Shown here piece after piece: positions 45,913-54,211 of a DNA stretch of 64,000 nt. The DNA is from Teichococcus wenyumeiae (GTDB taxonomy: Bacteria > Pseudomonadota > Alphaproteobacteria > Acetobacterales > Acetobacteraceae), in NCBI RefSeq assembly GCF_003696345.1, contig NZ_RFLX01000001.1, forward strand, positions 248,001-312,000, written 5' to 3'. A program made the translations under genes and the position numbers. Within the stretch, counting starts at the first letter, position 1. Each line of letters begins with the position of its first letter. A model generated the notes under the pieces. The model saw only the letters and a list, made by a program, of their open reading frames with translations. It did not search any database and was not told the origin of the DNA.

Positions 45913-45952
45913 TGTCGTCATGGATCATGAAGTTTCATGATTCTGTCGTCAT
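45913..45952. promoter_or_regulatory. Operator-like palindrome between direct repeats
   Basis: ATCATGAA-GT-TTCATGAT (45924-45941) is a perfect inverted repeat of 8 bases with a 2-base centre. Two identical copies of TGTCGTCAT (45913-45921 and 45944-45952) flank it symmetrically, 31 bases apart. It lies about 90 bases before the small lipoprotein gene. Symmetry suggests a protein-binding site, but no known motif was matched. Confidence 0.5.
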
Positions 45953-46038
45953 CCGCCCGACAAACACTGGTTCTTGCCCAGGCCCTGCGGCAAGATGACC
46001 TTGCACTGCCCAAGGTCCTCTTTGAGAGAATGACCAGA

Positions 46039-46239
46039 ATGATCAAGGTTGCTGTCCGGACTCTGGCTCTGCTGTTCATGTGGCAACTCGCGGCTTGCGC
46101 CACACAGCAGGTCAGTTCGTCGTTGGAAGACGAGGGCTTCAGTGCCTCCGCTTCCGATTACGCCAATGCCATCATGGCCGGCATGGAACGCGCCCGCGCG
46201 ATGCGGGAGTTACGGCTGCAATCCTCGATCGCCCACTAA
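46039..46239 (+). CDS. Small lipoprotein
   Basis: The 66-residue protein begins MIKVAVRTLALLFMWQLAAC; the segment ending in LAAC is a lipobox, so the mature part is about 45 residues with a lipidated Cys. It contains ASDYANAIMAGMERARAMREL, predicted helical. I do not recognise the family. ATG 46030 is an alternative start. It converges with the OhrR gene; a G/C-rich imperfect hairpin (46249-46284) lies between them. Confidence 0.55.
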   Translation: MIKVAVRTLALLFMWQLAACATQQVSSSLEDEGFSASASDYANAIMAGMERARAMRELRLQSSIAH

Positions 46240-46286
46240 TCTGATATCGGGGGCAGCGCCGGCTCAGGCCCGGCACCTCCCCCTGG

Positions 46287-46727
46287 TCAATCCTGCTTCT
46301 GGACTAGGCTGTCACGCAGCCTGGTGATGCTGTCGCGTAGCGCCTTGGCTTCGTCCGACTTCTCGCAGAAGGTGTGGCGGTACCATTCCGGCGTCTGCTT
46401 CGCCTTCTCGGCCAGGGCGCGGCCCTGCTCCGTCAGCTGGATGCGCACCTGCCGCTCATCCGTCGTGTCCCGCACCCGCTGCACCAGCCCGGCCGCCTGC
46501 AACCGCTTCAGCAGCGGCGTCAGCGTGCTGGATTCCAGGAACAACCGGTCGCCGATGCTGCCGACCGTCTGGTTGTCCTCGGACCAGAGCACCACCATCA
46601 CCAAATACTGGGGATAGGTCAGGCCAAGCTTCTCCATCAGCGGCTTGTTGGCGCGCTGGATGGCATGGGCTGCGGAATGCACGGCGAAGCAAAGCAGATC
46701 GTCGAGGTTGGCAGGTTTCTCGGTCAT
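46287..46727 (-). CDS. ohrR: OhrR-type MarR-family peroxide sensor
   Basis: The 146-residue regulator has the sensing cysteine at residue 13 in LDDLLCFAVHSAAH and the OhrR signature LGLTYPQYLVMVVLWSED. The winged helix (LFLESSTLTPLLKRLQAAGLV) and DERQVRIQLTEQG wing follow. OhrR proteins repress peroxidase genes until organic hydroperoxide oxidises the Cys. The start at 46727 is preceded by CAGGATGAAAGCC; ATG 46736 is possible. It is divergent from a secreted protein and a chloroperoxidase-like hydrolase gene, which are probable targets. The ohr gene itself is 40 kb away. Confidence 0.9.
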   Translation of the reverse strand: MTEKPANLDDLLCFAVHSAAHAIQRANKPLMEKLGLTYPQYLVMVVLWSEDNQTVGSIGDRLFLESSTLTPLLKRLQAAGLVQRVRDTTDERQVRIQLTEQGRALAEKAKQTPEWYRHTFCEKSDEAKALRDSITRLRDSLVQKQD

Positions 46728-46912
46728 GGCTTTCATCCTGAGGGTTAAGCGTCCGGCCGTCCATATTGTATCGTACGCGACTAAATAGTGCAATATGTTG
46801 TCGCATGGCAGGTATGCGGAATGAATAGTCGCGCGCGATGCAATCGCGGCGTATCTACTCCTCAACAGCCCGGCACCTCCGGGTCAACCGGCTAAAGCCA
46901 AGGATCACCACC
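46728..46912. promoter_or_regulatory. Divergent control region of ohrR
   Basis: This AT-richer 185-base gap contains CATATTG at about 46762-46768 and CAATATG at about 46791-46797, an inverted repeat of seven bases. Between them lie the palindromic CGTACG and ACTA-AA-TAGT. OhrR operators in other bacteria are AT-rich inverted repeats of the TACAATT-AATTGTA kind. The GTATCGTACGCGACTA segment is therefore a candidate binding site for OhrR, controlling both directions. Confidence 0.5.
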
Positions 46913-47227
46913 ATGTCCGCTCTCCGCACCCTGCTCGCCGCCACCGCCCTTCTCGGTGCCGCCTCCGCCGCCGCTTCCGCCGCGCCGCTGGCCGTCATCA
47001 ACCAGGGTGAGAGCTTCGCCGTCGAATACGCCCCCGGCTATGCCGGCAACATCGTCGGCGGTGGCTTTGTCCGCCTCGAAGGCAACAACCGCAGCCTGCG
47101 CATCATCCACGAGGATCCCAGCTTCGCCCGCCGGGCCGCCGGCATCCCCGTCTTCACCGGCGGCTCCGAAGGCAATGTCGCCTACCTTCCCGTCGGCAGC
47201 GCCAACAGCTCCCTCGCCGCCCGCTGA
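46913..47227 (+). CDS. Secreted protein of unknown function
   Basis: The 104-residue protein has a signal peptide (LRTLLAATALLGAASAAAS) cleaved near ASAAP. The mature part, PLAVINQGESFAVEYAPGY and FVRLEGNNRSLRIIHEDP, has a beta-rich look and no cysteine. Its family is unknown to me. AAGGA eight bases before ATG 46913 supports the start. It lies in divergent orientation to ohrR and upstream of the hydrolase gene, so OhrR may regulate it. Confidence 0.7.
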   Translation: MSALRTLLAATALLGAASAAASAAPLAVINQGESFAVEYAPGYAGNIVGGGFVRLEGNNRSLRIIHEDPSFARRAAGIPVFTGGSEGNVAYLPVGSANSSLAAR

Positions 47228-47236
47228 CCTGAGGCA

Positions 47237-47258
47237 GGCCCCGCCACTGGGCGGGGCC
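47237..47258 (+). terminator. GC-rich hairpin between secreted protein and hydrolase genes
   Basis: The perfect stem GGCCCCGCC (47237-47245), loop ACTG, GGCGGGGCC (47250-47258) is followed by CTCCCCCTTG, without a T run. It may partially stop transcription or protect the upstream mRNA. Confidence 0.6.
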
Positions 47259-47281
47259 CTCCCCCTTGAGGAACCCTGCTG

Positions 47282-48103
47282 ATGCCGACGATCACCACCA
47301 CCGATGGCGTTCAGATCCATTACAAGGACTGGGGCGCCGGGCAACCGGTTGTCTTCAGCCATGGCTGGCCGCTGAATGCCGATGCCTGGGAGGACCAGAT
47401 GGTCTTCCTCGCTTCCCACGGCTTCCGCGCCATCGCGCATGACCGCCGTGGCCATGGCCGCTCCAGCCAGCCCTGGGACGGCAACGACATGGACCACTAC
47501 GCCGACGACCTGGCGGCGGTGATCGAGCAGCTGGGCCTGCGCGACGCCATCCTGGTGGGCCATTCCACCGGTGGCGGCGAGGTCGCCCGCTATATCGGCC
47601 GCCACGGCACGGCGCGGGTGGCCAAGGCGGTGCTGGTGGGCGCCGTGCCGCCGCTGATGCTGCGCACGCCGGCCAATCCGGGCGGCCTGCCCATCGAGGT
47701 CTTCGACGGCATCCGCGCCGGCGTGGCCGCCGACCGCTCGCAGTTCTTCAAGGACCTGACAATCCCCTTCTATGGCGCCAACCGGGAAGGCGCCGCGGTC
47801 TCCCAGGGCCTGCGCGATGCCTTCTGGTTCCAGGGCATGCAGGGCGGGCTGAAGAACGAGCTGGATTCCATCAAGGCCTTTTCCGAGACCGACTTCACGG
47901 AAGACCTGAAGTGCTTCGACATTCCCACCCTGCTGATCCATGGCGATGACGACCAGATCGTGCCGATCGACGCCTCCGCCCGCGCTGCCGCCAAGCTGAT
48001 CCCGGATGCCGTGCTCAAGGTCTATCCCGGCGGCTCCCATGGATTGGCCGCGACGCACAAGGACCAGCTGAATGCCGACCTCCTGGCCTTCGCCAGGGGC
48101 TGA
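47282..48103 (+). CDS. Chloroperoxidase-like alpha/beta-hydrolase
   Basis: The 273-residue protein belongs to the cofactor-free haloperoxidase/arylesterase group. [13 protein letters not shown] opens the hydrolase core, the nucleophile is in [15 protein letters not shown], the acid in [14 protein letters not shown] and the His in [10 protein letters not shown]. It probably acts as an esterase or perhydrolase; oxidation of halides is a side reaction in vitro. TTGAGGAACCCTGCT precedes the ATG at 47282. It is 54 bases after the secreted-protein gene, near ohrR, and may be peroxide-induced. Confidence 0.88.
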   Translation: MPTITTTDGVQIHYKDWGAGQPVVFSHGWPLNADAWEDQMVFLASHGFRAIAHDRRGHGRSSQPWDGNDMDHYADDLAAVIEQLGLRDAILVGHSTGGGEVARYIGRHGTARVAKAVLVGAVPPLMLRTPANPGGLPIEVFDGIRAGVAADRSQFFKDLTIPFYGANREGAAVSQGLRDAFWFQGMQGGLKNELDSIKAFSETDFTEDLKCFDIPTLLIHGDDDQIVPIDASARAAAKLIPDAVLKVYPGGSHGLAATHKDQLNADLLAFARG

Positions 48104-48232
48104 CGCCCTCCCCCTCACCGCAATCGCCGCGTGCCTCCCCCTCCCCCGCGCGCGGCGCCATGGCCGGCGGCTCCCCCGCCGCCGGCCAGCCTCTTCCGGC
48201 GGGTCTGCGGCGCATCACTGACAGGTGCCTTC

Positions 48233-48403
48233 ATGCGAGACGACCCGACCCTGGCCTGGCCCGAATATCTGCGCGCCTGGCTCGATGCCCTGCGTTACCA
48301 TCCCGAGCAGCATAATCTCCGGGGCTCCCGGCATGCCGAGGCCACCAGTGCCGAGGCCTCGCGGGACCGCGGGCCGCCGGCGCAACAGGGCGGCGCGGCC
48401 TGA
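48233..48403 (+). CDS. Possible small protein (56 residues)
   Basis: A short frame (MRDDPTLAWPEYLRAWLDAL, then a His/Ser/Ala-rich end) follows CAGGTGCC. The first half looks like an amphipathic helix and the second half is low-complexity. No family is recognised and the ribosome site is weak. It is reported with low confidence. Confidence 0.3.
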   Translation: MRDDPTLAWPEYLRAWLDALRYHPEQHNLRGSRHAEATSAEASRDRGPPAQQGGAA

Positions 48404-48485
48404 CCGCAAAGCTGCCCTGCCCTGTGAAACGGCCACGCCTCAGCCGCGTTACGCCCCCGGCGAGTGATGGAGGAATGGCAGAGCC

Positions 48486-49493
48486 ATGGCGGAGCGGGGG
48501 ACAACAGTGAGCGAGGCGGTTGCCGATACTCGCACGATGCAGGCGGCGGTCCTGGCCGGCCCTGGGCAGATCCGGGTGGAAGACGTGGCGCGGCCGGAAC
48601 CCGGCCCGGGCCAGTTGCGCATCCGCCTGGAAGGCTGCGGCGTCTGCGCCTCCAACCTGACGCCCTGGGAAGGGCCGGAATGGATGCGGTTCCCCACCCC
48701 GCCCGGCGACCTGGGCCATGAAGGCTGGGGCATCGTGGATGCGCTGGACGAGGGCGTGGTCGGCTTCTCGGTCGGCGACCGCGTCGCCGCCCTTTCCTAC
48801 AAGAGCTATGCCGAATACGACCTGGCGGAGCAGGACAATGTCGTCCGCCTGCCCGAGTCCCTGGCCGGCCAGCCCTTCCCGGGCGAGCCGCTGGGCTGCG
48901 CCATGAACATCTTCCGCCGCGCTGGCGTCGAGGCGGGGCAGACCGTCGCCATCATCGGCATCGGCTTCCTGGGCGCCATCCTGACGCGGCTGGCCACCGA
49001 TGCCGGGGCACGGGTCATCGCCATCTCCCGCCGCCCCTTCTCGCTGAACCTCGCGAAGCGCATGGGCGCCGCCGAGGTGATCCCGATGGAGGACCACCAC
49101 GCCATCATCGAGCAGGTGAAGACCCTGACCGGCGGCCAGTTCTGCGACCGGGTCATCGAGGCCGTGGGCAAGCAATGGCCGCTGGACCTCGCCGGGGAAC
49201 TGACGCGGGAACGCGGGCGGCTGATCGTCGCCGGCTATCACCAGGACGGCCCGCGCCAGGTGAACATGTGGCTGTGGAACTGGCGCGGCATCGACGTGAT
49301 CAACGCGCATGAGCGCGACCCCAAGGTCTATATGGCCGGCATCCGCGAGGCGGTGGAGGCCGTGGCTTCCGGCCGGCTGGACCCCAGCGGGCTCTATACC
49401 CATCGCTTCCCGCTTTCTCGGCTGGACGAGGCGCTGAACGCCACCCGCGACCGGCCCGACGGCTTCCTCAAGGCGCTGGTGACCTTCCCATGA
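48486..49493 (+). CDS. Zinc-type medium-chain dehydrogenase
   Basis: The 335-residue MDR protein has MQAAVLAGPGQIRVEDVARP, GCGVCASNLTPWEG in place of the usual Zn-ligand CGSD, GHEGWGIVDALDEG and the NAD motif IIGIGFLGAILTRLA. The catalytic zinc Cys and His (GHE) are partly kept, but the structural zinc Cys cluster is absent. An in-frame Met at 48537 is an alternative start. It overlaps the Gfo/Idh/MocA gene by four bases, so the two act together, probably in sugar or polyol oxidation; the substrate is not evident. Confidence 0.82.
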   Translation: MAERGTTVSEAVADTRTMQAAVLAGPGQIRVEDVARPEPGPGQLRIRLEGCGVCASNLTPWEGPEWMRFPTPPGDLGHEGWGIVDALDEGVVGFSVGDRVAALSYKSYAEYDLAEQDNVVRLPESLAGQPFPGEPLGCAMNIFRRAGVEAGQTVAIIGIGFLGAILTRLATDAGARVIAISRRPFSLNLAKRMGAAEVIPMEDHHAIIEQVKTLTGGQFCDRVIEAVGKQWPLDLAGELTRERGRLIVAGYHQDGPRQVNMWLWNWRGIDVINAHERDPKVYMAGIREAVEAVASGRLDPSGLYTHRFPLSRLDEALNATRDRPDGFLKALVTFP

Positions 49494-50518
49494 GCGACGC
49501 GATGACCGCAGCCCCTGCCGCCGCCGCGCAGCGCAGCCGCCCGCGCCTGGGCTTCCTGGGTGTCGGCTGGATCGGCCGCCACCGCATGCAGGCCATCCTG
49601 GAGGAAGGCCATGCCGAGGCCGCCGCCATCGCCGATGCCTCGCCCGAGATGGTGGCGGAGGCGCTGAAGCTGGCGCCCGGCGCCCAGGCGGTGGACTCGC
49701 TGGATGCCATGCTGGAGGCGGGCGTCGATGGCGTGGTGATCGCCACCCCCAGCGCGCTCCATGCCGAGCAATCCATCCGCGCCCTGCAACACGGCGTGGC
49801 CGTCTTCTGCCAGAAGCCGCTGGGCCGCACTGCCGACGAGGCCCGCGCCGTGGTCGATGCCGCCCGCCGCGCCGATCGGCTGCTGGCGGTGGACCTGTCC
49901 TACCGCTTCACCGACGGCATGCGCCGCATCCGCGAGGTGGTGCAATCCGGCGAGCTGGGCCGGATCTATGCGGTGGACCTCGTCTTCCACAATGCCTACG
50001 GACCGGACAAGCCGTGGTTCTACGACCCCGCGCTCTCCGGCGGCGGCTGCGTCATGGATCTCGGCGTGCATCTGGTGGACCTGGCGCTCTGGACGCTGGA
50101 TTTCCCCGGCGTCGCCAATGTCCAGGGCACGCTCTTCGCGGGCGGGGAACCGCTGGGCGGCCGGCCGGACAAGGTGGAGGACTATGCCCTGGCCACGGTG
50201 GCGCTGGAGGGTGGCACGGCGGTGCAGCTGGCCTGTTCCTGGCGCCTGCAGGCGGGGCAGGATGCGGTGATCTCGGCCGCCTTCTACGGCACCGAGGGTG
50301 GCGTGGCGCTACGCAACGTCAATGGCTCCTTCTACGACTTCACCGCAGAGCGCTTCCGCGGCACCGCGCGCGAAATCCTCGCGACGCCGCCGGATGCCTG
50401 GGGCGGGCGTGCCGCCGCCGACTGGGCGGCGCGGCTGGCCTCCGGCGCGCGCTTCGACCCGGCGGCGGAGCGGCTGGTGGAGGTCTCCGCGGTGCTGGAC
50501 CGCATCTACGGCCGCTGA
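49490..50518 (+). CDS. Gfo/Idh/MocA-family oxidoreductase
   Basis: The 342-residue enzyme has RLGFLGVGWIGRHRMQAI for NAD(P), VVIATPSALHAEQS, VFCQKPLGRTADEARAVVD with the EKP-like Lys (here QKP) and the C-terminal SGGGCVMDLGVHLVDLALW with the catalytic-region Asp/His. It oxidises or reduces sugars, inositols or related molecules. The overlap ATGA with the upstream dehydrogenase shows translational coupling. Substrate is unknown. Confidence 0.9.
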   Translation: MSDAMTAAPAAAAQRSRPRLGFLGVGWIGRHRMQAILEEGHAEAAAIADASPEMVAEALKLAPGAQAVDSLDAMLEAGVDGVVIATPSALHAEQSIRALQHGVAVFCQKPLGRTADEARAVVDAARRADRLLAVDLSYRFTDGMRRIREVVQSGELGRIYAVDLVFHNAYGPDKPWFYDPALSGGGCVMDLGVHLVDLALWTLDFPGVANVQGTLFAGGEPLGGRPDKVEDYALATVALEGGTAVQLACSWRLQAGQDAVISAAFYGTEGGVALRNVNGSFYDFTAERFRGTAREILATPPDAWGGRAAADWAARLASGARFDPAAERLVEVSAVLDRIYGR

Positions 50519-50598
50519 AGCCCCAACCTTTCCCCGGGTCGGGCGCTAGAACCGGTGCGGCGGACCCTGGCCGCACCGGACCCGAAGAAGGATGCACC

Positions 50599-50799
50599 AT
50601 GACCGATGACACGCTGCCCACCCCGGCCTCCCGTGGCGAGATGCAGGCCCGGCTGGACCTCAGCCTCGGCCGCGCCGTCTCGCTCCGCAGCATGGCGCGC
50701 GCCACGCCGGAAGGGCTGATGTCGGTGGGCGTGCTGGTGTCGCTGATCCTGCTGTCCACCGCCGTGCTGGTGCGCGCCGCCAAGCGGCCGGGGCGGTAG
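50599..50799 (+). CDS. Small C-tail membrane protein
   Basis: The 66-residue protein has a polar N-terminus (MTDDTLPTPASRGEMQARLD) and one hydrophobic helix (LMSVGVLVSLILLSTAVLV) near the C-terminus, followed by a basic tail RAAKRPGR. AGAAGGATGC lies before the ATG at 50599. No family is recognised. It converges with tctC, with a 33-base gap. Confidence 0.6.
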   Translation: MTDDTLPTPASRGEMQARLDLSLGRAVSLRSMARATPEGLMSVGVLVSLILLSTAVLVRAAKRPGR

Positions 50800-50832
50800 C
50801 GGCGGGCCGCCAGCGCGGCCCGCCTCGGAGCC

Positions 50833-51825
50833 TCAGGACTTGGCCAGCCCCGCCGCCTTCATGGCGGTGCCCATGGCCGCGTCGGTCTCGGCCATCACCT
50901 TGCCGAAGCCGGCGCCATCGCCCCAGTCCATGCCGAAGCCGCGCGACTTCATGAAGTCCGAATATTCGGCGGACTTGTAGACGCGCTCCAGCGCGCCGGT
51001 CAGCGTGCTGGCGATCTCCGGCGGCAGCTTCAGCGGCGCGCCGATGCCGCGCCAGACGGCGGTCTGGTAATCCACGCCCAGGCTTTCCTTCAGCGTCGGG
51101 ATATCCGGGAACTGCGGGTCGCGTTGCTGCGCCATGATGGCCAGGCTGCGGGCGCGGCCGGCATCCAGCATGGCCCGCGCCTCGGGGATCGAGCAGGGCA
51201 CGATGTCGATGCCGCCAGCCACGAGGTCCTGCATGCCCGGCGCTGCGCCGTTGGAAGGCACCCAGCGCACATGGTCCGGCTTCAGCCCCATGGCCTGCAG
51301 CCAGCCCACCAGCGCCAGGTGCCAGATGCCGCCCTGGCCGGTGCCGGAAGCCTTCAGCTTGCCCGGCGGGCTGTTCTTGATGCCCTCCGCCAGCGCCTTG
51401 ATGTCCTTGTAGGGGGAGGATGCGCTGACCTGCACGCCGGGCGCGTCGCGGTTCATCAGCCCCAGCGGGGTGTAGTTGGCATAGGTCAGTTCCGTCAGGC
51501 CCTGCCAGTGCATCATGGTGATTTCCACCGTGATGATGCCGATGCTGTAGCCATCCGGCGCGGCGGTGGCGATGGCGCTGTGGCCCACCACGCCGGAACC
51601 GCCGGTGCGGTTCACCACGTTCACCGGCTGGCCCAGTTCCTTTTCCAGCAGGGCAGCGATGATGCGGGCGGTGGCATCGGTGCCGCCGCCGGCGCCCCAG
51701 GGCACGATCATCTGCAAGGGGCGGGCGGGGTAGCGGGCCTGCGCCAGCGCCGGGCGGGCCAGCGTCGCCGCCCCGGCCAGGGCCGCGGTGGTGGCGAGAA
51801 TGCCGCGGCGGGACATCGGGTTCAT
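50833..51825 (-). CDS. Tripartite tricarboxylate transporter binding protein (Bug/TctC)
   Basis: The 330-residue protein has a twin-arginine-like signal (SRRGILATTAALAGAATL) ending in ALAQ. The Bug-family core follows: YPARPLQMIVPWGAGGGTDA, VVNRTGGSGVVGH and a TctC-like loop PDGYSIG. It binds a carboxylate in the periplasm and delivers it to the TctA/TctB permease encoded just upstream. ATG 51825 has AGGAGAC eight bases upstream. Bug proteins have diverse ligands; the one here is not known, though tartrate is possible because a TarD-like enzyme lies 6 kb away. Confidence 0.92.
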   Translation of the reverse strand: MNPMSRRGILATTAALAGAATLARPALAQARYPARPLQMIVPWGAGGGTDATARIIAALLEKELGQPVNVVNRTGGSGVVGHSAIATAAPDGYSIGIITVEITMMHWQGLTELTYANYTPLGLMNRDAPGVQVSASSPYKDIKALAEGIKNSPPGKLKASGTGQGGIWHLALVGWLQAMGLKPDHVRWVPSNGAAPGMQDLVAGGIDIVPCSIPEARAMLDAGRARSLAIMAQQRDPQFPDIPTLKESLGVDYQTAVWRGIGAPLKLPPEIASTLTGALERVYKSAEYSDFMKSRGFGMDWGDGAGFGKVMAETDAAMGTAMKAAGLAKS

Positions 51826-51932
51826 GGATCGTCTCCTGTTGGCTCCGGCTTTCGTGCCGGTTTGGCTGAGAAGTATGGACAAACTTTAAGGGGGCGAACA
51901 AGGCCGCAGCGTGGCGGCCTTGCCCGGGGGCT

Positions 51933-53438
51933 TCAGCCGCGCTGCGGCGCCACCCGCCGTGCCGCCGTGCGCCGCAGAATCCAGGCCACCACCGGCCAGA
52001 GCAGCGCGCCGGCCGTGATGGCCGCCAGCACCGCCGAGATCGGCCGTTCGATGAAGGGCATCAGGCTGTTGTCGGATTTGATGAGGGAGGTGACGAAGCT
52101 CTGCTCCACCATCGTGCCCATGACGATGCCGAGCACCATGGCCGCCACGGGATAGCCGTTGCGCTCCATCACGTAGCCCACCACGCCGAAGAAGGCGACC
52201 AGCAGCACCGCGAAGAGGTTGTTGCCGGTGGCGAAGGCACCCACGGCGCAGAGCAGCAGGATGATCGGCATGATGGAGGCGCGCGGCGCCCGCAGCACCG
52301 TGGCGGCGACGCGGATCATGATGATGCCCAGCGGGATCATGATGATATTGGCCAGGATGAAGATGATGTAGAGCGCGTACATGCTGGAGGCGCGCTCCGT
52401 GAAGAGCGTCGGCCCCGGGTTCAGCCCCTTCATGTAGAGCACGCCGATGGCGATGGCGGTGATGGTGTCGCCGGGGATGCCGAAGAGCAGCGCCGGCACC
52501 CAGCCGCTGGCCAGCGAGGCATTGTTGCTGGCGCCCGATTCGACCAGCCCCTCCGGATGGCCGGTGCCGAATTTCTGCGGCTCCTTCGAGAAGCGCTTGG
52601 ACATGGCGTAGCTGACCCAGGCCGCCATATCCGCGCCGGCGCCCGGCAGCACGCCGATGATGATGCCGACGATATTGCCGCGCCACATCGGCCACTGGTA
52701 GCGCTTCGTGAGCGACCATTGCCCGGCCAGGATGCTGCCGAAGCGGCGGCGTGGCAGCGGCGGCGGCTCCGCCTCGGCCAGGGCGCGCATCACCTGCGAC
52801 ACGGCGAAGACACCCACCAGCGCCGGCAGCGGCTCAATGCCGCCGAGCAGGTCGGTCATGCCGAAGGTGAAGCGGGGCGTGCCGGCCGGATTCTCCATGC
52901 CGACGCAGGCGAAGAGCAGCCCCAGCAGCATCGAGGCGATCGCCTTCACAGGCGAGGAACGGGCGACCAGCGTGGCGCACATCAGGCCCAGCAGCGCCAG
53001 CCAGAAATACTCGAAGGTGGAGAAGTTCAGCGCCACCTCGGCCAGGGCCGGCGCCATCAGCAGCAACGCCAGCGTGCCGACGATGCCGCCGATGGCGCTG
53101 AACCACAGGCCGGTGCCGAGCGCCAGTTCCGCCTGCCCCTTGCGCGTCATGGCATAGGATTCGTCGGTATAGGCGGCCGAGGCGGGCGTGCCGGGGATGC
53201 GCAGCAGGCAGCCCGGGATGTCGCCGGAGAAGATGGCCATGGCGGAGGAGGTGATGATGGTCGCCACCGCCGCGATGGGCGAAAGGTAGAAGGTGACGGG
53301 TACCAGCAGCGCGGTCGCCATGGTGGCGGAAAGGCCGGGCAGCGACCCCACCACCAGCCCGTAGATGGCCGAGGCCAGGATGGCGATGAGCACATCCATC
53401 TGGCCCACCATGCGGAAGGCTTCGAGAAGGTCTGTCAT
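51933..53438 (-). CDS. Tripartite tricarboxylate transporter large permease (TctA)
   Basis: The 501-residue integral membrane protein has about 12 helices. Its TctA signatures include GSLPGLSATMATALLVPVTF, SGDIPGCLLRIPGTPASAAY and the second half GVLPGAGADMAAWVSYAMSKR and FGIPGDTITAI. It forms the translocation channel with TctB. The start ATG 53438 lies four bases beyond the tctB stop; an earlier frame to 53561 overlaps tctB. It lies 107 bases before tctC on the same strand. Confidence 0.94.
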   Translation of the reverse strand: MTDLLEAFRMVGQMDVLIAILASAIYGLVVGSLPGLSATMATALLVPVTFYLSPIAAVATIITSSAMAIFSGDIPGCLLRIPGTPASAAYTDESYAMTRKGQAELALGTGLWFSAIGGIVGTLALLLMAPALAEVALNFSTFEYFWLALLGLMCATLVARSSPVKAIASMLLGLLFACVGMENPAGTPRFTFGMTDLLGGIEPLPALVGVFAVSQVMRALAEAEPPPLPRRRFGSILAGQWSLTKRYQWPMWRGNIVGIIIGVLPGAGADMAAWVSYAMSKRFSKEPQKFGTGHPEGLVESGASNNASLASGWVPALLFGIPGDTITAIAIGVLYMKGLNPGPTLFTERASSMYALYIIFILANIIMIPLGIIMIRVAATVLRAPRASIMPIILLLCAVGAFATGNNLFAVLLVAFFGVVGYVMERNGYPVAAMVLGIVMGTMVEQSFVTSLIKSDNSLMPFIERPISAVLAAITAGALLWPVVAWILRRTAARRVAPQRG

Positions 53439-53442
53439 GGCG

Positions 53443-54006
53443 TCACCACGGCATCGCCAGGAGGCCGTCGGGCAGCGGCACCCGCAGCAGCTTGAAGAAG
53501 ACCAGGTGGATGCCGAGCGGCGCCAGCACCGCCAGCGGCACCGCCAGACGCCACCGCGCACCCATGGCCAGGGACACCGCCAGTGTGATCGCCGCCGCCG
53601 TCAGCACGAAGCCCAGGTGCTCCACCGCCAGCATGTAGAAGATCAGCAGCAGCGGCGGCAGGAAGGCGCGCCATTCCGCGAAGCGCGGCGGCTGCGGCAC
53701 GGCCTGGCCCGGCTCGGCAGGCACGACCTCCTCCGGGGCCTCGAAGCTGTGGCCGATACCCAGCGCGATCATGGCGCCGCAGAGGATCAGCCCGCATCCG
53801 ATGATCATCGGAAAGACGCTTGGCCCCACATCCTGCCCGGGCACGCCCGGCTGCAACGAGGCGCCATAAGCGGTCACGCCCCCCAGCGCGACCAGGCATG
53901 CCCCGGTGACTCGATCCGATAAATGCAACGCCCCGTTCCCTTTCCTCAGGCTACGGGCTTCGACGCGGGCTCTTCGCCCCCGCACGTGCCCGCTGTTCTC
54001 TGCCAT
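53443..54006 (-). CDS. Tripartite tricarboxylate transporter small permease (TctB)
   Basis: The protein is about 187 residues from ATG 54006, with GTGAAGG upstream. It is predicted to contain four helices: GACLVALGGVTAYGA, VFPMIIGCGLILCGAMIAL, LLIFYMLAVEHLGFVLTAA and PLAVLAPLGIHLVFF. This is the DUF1468/TctB pattern. A start farther in (TTG near 53928) would give a shorter protein. It forms the transporter with TctA and TctC; all three genes read the same way. It is divergent from a TPP-enzyme gene. Confidence 0.82.
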   Translation of the reverse strand: MAENSGHVRGRRARVEARSLRKGNGALHLSDRVTGACLVALGGVTAYGASLQPGVPGQDVGPSVFPMIIGCGLILCGAMIALGIGHSFEAPEEVVPAEPGQAVPQPPRFAEWRAFLPPLLLIFYMLAVEHLGFVLTAAAITLAVSLAMGARWRLAVPLAVLAPLGIHLVFFKLLRVPLPDGLLAMPW

Positions 54007-54211
54007 CGCGGCCTTCACCGCGGTTCTTGGACCTTTGTGGCGGAACAAGTGTGCTGACCGAAGAACGATCCGGTCAAGCACCCAGGGCGCGGGCGGCGCG
54101 GCGGGGCGGAAATGCGGTGCGCCTGATGCAACAGCCCCGGCGGCGGGGCGTTCGCGCCCCAGGGGGTGCGGCGGGTCCCGCCGCGCCCGGTGCAGCGCAT
54201 GAGGTGGCAAG

